From: Proteobacteria bacterium UBA1847 | GTDB taxonomy: Bacteria; Pseudomonadota; Gammaproteobacteria; Steroidobacterales; Woeseiaceae | Assembly: GCA_002338605.1 (NCBI GenBank) | Contig: DDIP01000366.1 | Coordinates: 1 to 10,925, forward strand | Length of the DNA: 10,925 nucleotides | Reading direction: 5' to 3' | Shown: positions 6,989-10,925 of the stretch, one piece after another | How positions within the stretch are numbered: position 1 is the first letter of the stretch | How the letters are laid out: each line of letters begins with the position of its first letter | Translations under genes and position numbers: made by a program | The notes under the pieces: model-generated | The model's input: only the letters and a program-made list of their open reading frames with translations | Databases searched by the model: none | What the model was told of the DNA's origin: nothing

Positions 6989-7624
6989 CTAGCAGCCGGG
7001 CCGGCCAATATCGCCCGGAAGGACAGCCTCAATGCGCTCCATGACGTCCAGCCGGTGCACCAGATCATGCACGTAATCCAGCTGGTCGGTCTCCAGTACC
7101 AGGACCTCGCCCATGTCGTAGGATGCGATCCAGCTTTCGTAGTTGCGCTCCAGCCGCTTCAGGTAGGACAAGGGAATGTCCTGCTCCATCCTGCGGCCGC
7201 GCAATGCGATTCGCTGTCTGAGCGTGCGCATTGAACAGCGCAGGTAAATCATCAGGTCCGGGGGCCGTATGGCTTCGAGAATGGCCGCATAAAAACCCTG
7301 GTAGGTTTCCCAGTCGCGCTTCGAAATTTTCCGCATTTGACGCAGCGCCGTAGCAAAAATTTCGGCATCTTCAAAAATTGTACGATCCAGCGCGACGACT
7401 CCATCCTGTCGATCCAACTCCTGGTGCAAGCGAAACTTGTTGCTAAGGAAGTACAGTTGCGACTGAAAAGCCCAGCGCTTCATGTCGCGGTAAAAGTCGG
7501 CCAGGTAGGGATTCTCGTCATTGGGCTCGTAAAATGGTGAAACGCCATAGGTCCGATGCAGGAATTCGACCAGCGTCGATTTCCCCGAACCCATATTGCC
7601 GGCGATCGCAATTGTTCTTTTCAT
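6989..7624 (-). CDS. deoxynucleoside kinase (dCK/dGK family)
   Basis: This 211-aa cytoplasmic kinase phosphorylates deoxynucleosides to their 5'-monophosphates for salvage. Seen: P-loop GNMGSGKST (9-17) with K15; FYEP with E33 as the probable catalytic base; VVALDRTIFEDAEIF with D80-R81, the family's DR(T/S) motif; PPDLMIYLRCS (121-131); and the arginine-rich lid QRIALRGRRMEQDI (137-150). The length is typical of bacterial family members. These residues place it in the deoxycytidine/deoxyguanosine/deoxyadenosine kinase family rather than thymidylate kinase. The preferred base cannot be read from sequence; divergence from hpt suggests purine salvage. The start ATG 7622-7624 fits, with the P-loop nine residues in. 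No good Shine-Dalgarno is visible. The gene ends 101 bases before the feoA start on the same strand, so some transcripts could read into feoAB. Confidence 0.9.
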   Translation of the reverse strand: MKRTIAIAGNMGSGKSTLVEFLHRTYGVSPFYEPNDENPYLADFYRDMKRWAFQSQLYFLSNKFRLHQELDRQDGVVALDRTIFEDAEIFATALRQMRKISKRDWETYQGFYAAILEAIRPPDLMIYLRCSMRTLRQRIALRGRRMEQDIPLSYLKRLERNYESWIASYDMGEVLVLETDQLDYVHDLVHRLDVMERIEAVLPGDIGRPGC

Positions 7625-7669
7625 CGGATTCGTACTTTACCGCATTGCTGTTATCATTGATCGGTGAGC
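7625..7669. promoter_or_regulatory. 45-base divergent intergenic region between the deoxynucleoside kinase gene and hpt
   Basis: This gap must hold the start signals of both divergent genes unless promoters lie inside coding sequence. On the plus strand TATCAT (7652-7657) resembles a -10 box, with a poor -35 TTCGTA at 7629-7634. It would start transcripts within a few bases of the hpt start codon. On the minus strand TAAAGT lies close to the kinase start in the same way. Neither gene has a clear ribosome binding site. The signals are weak and only suggestive. Confidence 0.3.
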
Positions 7670-8200
7670 ATGAATACACCAGAAGTTCTGATCTCGGAAG
7701 AGGAAATAAAGACTCGCGTCGGGGAATTGGCCAGGCAGATTTCGGCCGACTATGGCGATGACACCGACCTCGTTATGGTCGGCGTTCTCAAAGGCTCCTT
7801 CATATTCCTTGCGGATCTCTCGAGGCGCATGGAAATACCGCGGACTATCGAGTTCATCGCGGTTTCGAGCTACGAAAATGGCAGCGTGTCATCCGGGGCG
7901 GTGCGCCTCGTCATGGATGTACGCGGCAATATCGAAGGCAAGCATGTCCTGATCGTCGAGGACATTGTCGACACCGGGCACACCCTCAAGTATTTAATTG
8001 GCATGATGAAAACGCATCGCGCCAAGTCAGTGAAGACGGCGGCGCTGATTCGCAAGGCGGACGCTGCCGAAGTCGAGGTTACGATCGATTACCTCGGGTT
8101 CGATATTGGCAACGAGTGGGTGGTTGGCTATGGACTGGACTATGCGGAGCAAAATCGCACCTTGCCCTACATCGGGGTTATCAAGCCGACAGACACCTAG
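7670..8200 (+). CDS. hpt: hypoxanthine phosphoribosyltransferase
   Basis: This 176-aa cytoplasmic enzyme makes IMP (and often GMP) from hypoxanthine or guanine and PRPP. It aligns with E. coli Hpt throughout: PEVLISEEEIKTRV at the start, VMVGVLKGSFIFLADL (35-50), the flexible-loop SSY (66-68), the PRPP-binding loop VLIVEDIVDTGHTL (93-106) with catalytic D101, the base-binding lysine region LIRKAD (126-131), and the closing GNEWVVGYGLDYAE. Start choice: ATG 7670 and GTG 7664 differ by two residues and both fit the family. I prefer ATG; GGTGAG sits only one base before it, too close to act as a normal ribosome binding site. The gene is divergent from a deoxynucleoside kinase. Its stop shares the palindrome CTAG with the convergent zitB-like gene. 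Confidence 0.95.
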   Translation: MNTPEVLISEEEIKTRVGELARQISADYGDDTDLVMVGVLKGSFIFLADLSRRMEIPRTIEFIAVSSYENGSVSSGAVRLVMDVRGNIEGKHVLIVEDIVDTGHTLKYLIGMMKTHRAKSVKTAALIRKADAAEVEVTIDYLGFDIGNEWVVGYGLDYAEQNRTLPYIGVIKPTDT

Positions 8201-9087
8201 ACGTCAGCACAACCATCGATATCGACTTCAATGGTCGCATGCCCAATGCCGTATTCTTTCCTGAGAAATTCCTTAACAGCACGAAGAACATCCGATTGCT
8301 GGCTGACATCGCACGACAGTGAGATGTGCATGGTCAGCATCAACTGTTGTGGTGTTAGTCCCCAAATATGCACATGATGAATTTCATCGACACCTGTGAC
8401 GACGGTTACTATGCGCGCCTGCATGGCATTCACATCAAGCCATTCTGGCGCGCCCTCCAGGAGTACATGCGCGCTGCGCCTGACCAGCATCCAGGCACTC
8501 TTGAGGATCAATCCGGCCACCGCCACTGACAGTATTGGATCGATCGGGGTCCACCCGGTGTAAATGATGACCAGCGCGGCAACGATCGCGGCGACGGATC
8601 CAAGCAAATCGCCGGCGACATGCAATGCCGCACCCCGAATATTCAGGTTTTCCTTGTCGCCCGTATGCAGCACCGCGAAACTGGCAATATTGATCAGCAG
8701 CCCCGCTGCTGCAACGGCCAGCATTGTCTCGCCCAAAACCGGGTTCGGGCTCAGGAAGCGATGCGCGGCCTCGAACAATATCCAGCCAACGATGACCAAC
8801 AGGCTGAGACCATTGACAAACGCCGCGAGAATCTGGAAGCGCTGGTAGCCATAGGTCAGCCTGCCATCCGGCGGTCGCTTGCTGACATGAAACGCCATCG
8901 CCGCAAGACCGAGGGCCATCGAATCCGTCAGCATGTGGCCGGCATCCGCCAGCAGGGCCAGCGAACCGGAAACGATACCGCCGATTACCTCTACGATCAT
9001 GAACGAGCCGGTCAGAACCAGCGCGATCATCACCCGCCGCAAGTTGCCCCGGTTTGCCTGGTGAACATGGCCATGGTCATGCGCCAT
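8197..9087 (-). CDS. zitB: cation diffusion facilitator, ZitB-type zinc exporter
   Basis: This 296-aa inner-membrane antiporter moves Zn(II) (possibly Cd, Co) out of the cytoplasm in exchange for protons. The His-rich start MAHDHGHVHQ is typical. Six membrane segments are expected. The metal site in helix 2 is LLADAGHMLTD (D48, H51, D55) and in helix 5 ALHVAGDLLGS (H156, D160), the HxxxD form of zinc-selective members. The conserved LEGAPEWLD (210-218) leads into the cytoplasmic metal-binding domain with IHHVHIW (236-242), H253 and HATIEVD. The order and spacing match E. coli ZitB closely, but the C-terminal His tail is missing. The start codon follows the TGA of the M20 peptidase gene after one base (TGA-A-ATG), so it is probably translated by reinitiation as the third gene of the symporter operon. 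The symbol reflects similarity; metal specificity is inferred. Confidence 0.92.
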   Translation of the reverse strand: MAHDHGHVHQANRGNLRRVMIALVLTGSFMIVEVIGGIVSGSLALLADAGHMLTDSMALGLAAMAFHVSKRPPDGRLTYGYQRFQILAAFVNGLSLLVIVGWILFEAAHRFLSPNPVLGETMLAVAAAGLLINIASFAVLHTGDKENLNIRGAALHVAGDLLGSVAAIVAALVIIYTGWTPIDPILSVAVAGLILKSAWMLVRRSAHVLLEGAPEWLDVNAMQARIVTVVTGVDEIHHVHIWGLTPQQLMLTMHISLSCDVSQQSDVLRAVKEFLRKEYGIGHATIEVDIDGCADV

Positions 9088-9088
9088 T

Positions 9089-10393
9089 TCAGTAACCCGA
9101 TTCCTCGCGGCTCAAACGGTGAATCAGGATCGCCGCGCGCTTGATCGCGAGTGGCAACGACGACAATTCCAGGAATTCCTCGGGCGTGTGGCCGCCACCG
9201 CCAATGCCACCCAGGCCTGCCAGTGCGTCGGTATACGGTGCGACAAAGGAGATATCCGCCGCGCCGCGCCGGCCGGGATCCAGCGCTGGCATGGGCTTGC
9301 GACCGAGCGCTACATTAATCGCGGACAGAGTCGCCTGAATTGCAATGTTGCCCTCGGTTGGCGCCATTGGCGGATAGCCGTCACGAAACTCGATCGCCGC
9401 GCTGGTGTGCGGGTGGCTACTGGCAACAATTGCTGTCATCGCGGCACGCGCTCGCTCGAGCTGGTCTTCAGAAATAGTCCGGATCCCGCCGTTCACGATC
9501 ACGGTTCTCGGAACCACATTCGACTTGCCAAAAACCGTACCGCGGCTCGCGCCCGAATTATAGGTGACTTCCGTGCCACCCTGAATATTGCCAGCGTTAA
9601 ATGTCAGGTACTCCTCGCCGCGGACCTCATCGTAAAACGCATTCAGAATTCGCGCTGCTTCGAATATGGCGCCAGCACCTGTCTCGTTGTTGAAAATGTT
9701 CGACGAGTGCGACTGCTTTCCTGTGACCGTCAGTGTCCAGCCGCTGGAGCTTCGCCGCGCAATCGTGGCCCAGTCCGTATCGTCGAAGTACATTGCCTCT
9801 TCGAATCCCAGTGCGATATCGGCCCACTGGCCCGCATCAATCAGGTGTTTGCGCGAAATGGTCAACGGCCTGCCGGATTTTTCCTCGTCGCCTGTGTATG
9901 CAACCACCAGCGGAATGTCTTCAAGCGCACCGATTTCGCGCAGAGCGCGCAATGCGTAAACGATGATTACGTTGCCCGCCTTCATGTCGTAAACACCATG
10001 TCCGGTCGCGATGTCACCATCGCGCTTGAACGGTTTGACGCCGTCGTCGGATTCGAACACGGTATCCAGGTGGCCGATCAAAACGAACTTTTTACCGGTC
10101 CCGTCCTTGCGCCCGAACAGGTGTCCTGCCCGGTTGGCTTCGGACAGGTCAATCCACTCGGTTTCAAGTCCGAGCGCATCAAGCTCCCGTTGCATGACGC
10201 GGCCGACTGCCTGCACACCGTCGAAATTCATTGATCCACTCGGGATGTCAACGGTTTCCTTGAGTAGCGCAATGGCGTTTTCGGTATTCGTATCGATCCA
10301 CTCGGCCATTCGCTTTTCATCGGTGGAAAGCGATTCGCCGGCAATCGCGTTGACGCCAACCATCAAGATCAATATTGCTACACAAGGCTTCAT
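9089..10393 (-). CDS. secreted M20-family zinc metallopeptidase (glutamate carboxypeptidase type)
   Basis: The 434-aa precursor begins with a signal peptide (MKPCVAILILMVGVNAIAGE, likely cut near residue 19), so the enzyme acts outside the cytoplasm. The catalytic domain has all ligands of a two-zinc M20 site, with spacing like carboxypeptidase G2: H108 in GHLDTVF, bridging D136 in GHGVYDMKAG, catalytic base E170 and ligand E171 in GDEEKSG, E198 in GFEE, and H402 in GGGGHTPEEF. The dimerisation (lid) domain is inserted at about residues 215-325 (TVTGKQSHSSNIF onward). Members remove C-terminal glutamate or cleave small peptides and N-acyl amino acids; the exact substrate is not readable here. 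The start ATG 10393 overlaps the TAA of the symporter gene by one base (TAATG), and a ZitB-type exporter follows after one base. Confidence 0.92.
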   Translation of the reverse strand: MKPCVAILILMVGVNAIAGESLSTDEKRMAEWIDTNTENAIALLKETVDIPSGSMNFDGVQAVGRVMQRELDALGLETEWIDLSEANRAGHLFGRKDGTGKKFVLIGHLDTVFESDDGVKPFKRDGDIATGHGVYDMKAGNVIIVYALRALREIGALEDIPLVVAYTGDEEKSGRPLTISRKHLIDAGQWADIALGFEEAMYFDDTDWATIARRSSSGWTLTVTGKQSHSSNIFNNETGAGAIFEAARILNAFYDEVRGEEYLTFNAGNIQGGTEVTYNSGASRGTVFGKSNVVPRTVIVNGGIRTISEDQLERARAAMTAIVASSHPHTSAAIEFRDGYPPMAPTEGNIAIQATLSAINVALGRKPMPALDPGRRGAADISFVAPYTDALAGLGGIGGGGHTPEEFLELSSLPLAIKRAAILIHRLSREESGY

Positions 10394-10925
10394 TACTGCG
10401 CGTCCAGGTTTCGTGGAATACGTATATTTTCGACCATATCCTGAATCCGTTCCGGTGGAGGTGCCGTCATCATGCTAACCGTAATCGCGACTGCGAAATT
10501 CAGCAACATGCCGATAACTCCGATGCCTTCCGGCGAAATCCCGAACAACCAGTTCAGAGCGACATTTTCACCCCATGGCGCACCAGCCCATTTCAGAAAC
10601 AGCCCCTTGAAAAACTCGATGTAGCCGTAGGTAAAGAGCAAACCGACCAGCATGCCAGCGATCGCACCTTCACGATTGACGCGTTTGAAAAAGATGCCCA
10701 GCAGGATTGCCGGGAAAAGCGACGCCGCGGCGAGGCCAAAGGCAAAGGCAACAAACTGGGCGACCCAGCCTGGCGGATCGAAGCCGAGATAGCCGGCAAT
10801 CAGGATGGCGAAAGCCGCTGCAATTCGCCCGGCACGAAGTTCCGTTCGATCTGAAATATTCGGCAAGAATATTCCTTTGATCAGGTCGTGTGATACGGCG
10901 GCAGAAATCACCAGCAGCAGCCCAG
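10393..10925 (-). CDS. sodium:solute symporter (SSS family, ActP/VC_2705-like), C-terminal part
   Basis: The frame is open to the window edge, so the N-terminus is missing; 177 codons up to the stop TAA 10395-10393 are present. It begins inside the motif LLLVISAAVSHDLIKG, typical of cation/acetate symporters. Membrane segments follow: AAAFAILIAGYLGF, then WVAQFVAFAFGLAAASLFPAI leading into LLGIFFKRVNREGAIAGMLVGL, and a last helix GIGVIGMLLNFAVAITV. The cytoplasmic tail TAPPPERIQDMVENIRIPR is like that of the VC_2705 subgroup, which is often paired with a small DUF4212 subunit (that partner would lie outside the window). The substrate may be acetate or another small organic acid; next to an M20 peptidase an amino acid is also conceivable. 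The stop overlaps the peptidase start, marking the first visible gene of a coupled unit. Confidence 0.88.
   Translation of the reverse strand, partial: GLLLVISAAVSHDLIKGIFLPNISDRTELRAGRIAAAFAILIAGYLGFDPPGWVAQFVAFAFGLAAASLFPAILLGIFFKRVNREGAIAGMLVGLLFTYGYIEFFKGLFLKWAGAPWGENVALNWLFGISPEGIGVIGMLLNFAVAITVSMMTAPPPERIQDMVENIRIPRNLDAQ

Noticed and set aside
8620..9144. Plus-strand ORF opposite zitB (174 codons)
   Set aside because: Low-complexity Gln/Arg-rich translation antisense to a clear CDF transporter and running past its start; a shadow.
9119..10234. Long plus-strand ORF opposite the M20 peptidase gene (371 codons)
   Set aside because: No recognisable domain, and complete overlap with a peptidase gene whose catalytic ligands are all present.

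Overview
The window looks like chromosomal DNA of a Gram-negative bacterium, most likely a gammaproteobacterium. The evidence is a YbdL-type aminotransferase, a ZitB-type zinc exporter, a feoAB pair behind a recognisable Fur box, an Hpt resembling the E. coli enzyme, and a cation/acetate-type symporter with a VC_2705-like C-terminal tail. Base composition is moderately GC-rich by eye. There is no phage, insertion sequence, CRISPR array, rRNA or tRNA. The taxonomic call is inference from remembered family resemblance; no search was run.

Layout. Positions 1-141 (+) are the tail of a DUF4136 protein. Next on the same strand is a HemW/HemN-like radical SAM protein (191-1480). A gene-poor stretch of about 350 bases (1481-1827) follows; it holds at most a tiny reverse-strand membrane ORF (1477-1671). 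Then come a secreted protein with two jelly-roll-like repeats and a DUF11-type domain (1828-3279) and, 9 bases later, a methionine aminotransferase of the YbdL family (3289-4452). On the minus strand, feoB (4455-6644) and feoA (6637-6888) overlap by 8 bases and are read from a promoter overlapped by a Fur box (about 6923-6951). Upstream of that promoter, also on the minus strand, is a deoxynucleoside kinase (6989-7624). It is divergent from hypoxanthine phosphoribosyltransferase hpt (7670-8200, +). The right end is a minus-strand cluster, in transcription order: a sodium/solute symporter running off the window (10925-10393), a secreted M20 metallopeptidase (10393-9089) and a ZitB-type cation exporter (9087-8197).

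How the genes work together. FeoAB is an iron-responsive ferrous iron uptake operon. The kinase and Hpt form a divergent purine/deoxynucleoside salvage pair. The symporter, peptidase and ZitB genes are joined by TAATG and TGA-A-ATG junctions, so they are probably translated as one unit. A plausible reading is extracytoplasmic hydrolysis of a small peptide or conjugate, product uptake, and zinc supply or homeostasis for the zinc peptidase. Convergent genes abut with no room for ordinary terminators (2 bases apart at 4453-4454, 4 bases overlapping at 8197-8200).

I see no complete, clearly new system. The most interesting points are the radical SAM protein lacking the HemW heme-binding motif, the FeoB with Thr in place of Asn in its G4 motif, the coupled symporter/M20/ZitB unit, and the secreted repeat protein joined to an aminotransferase gene.
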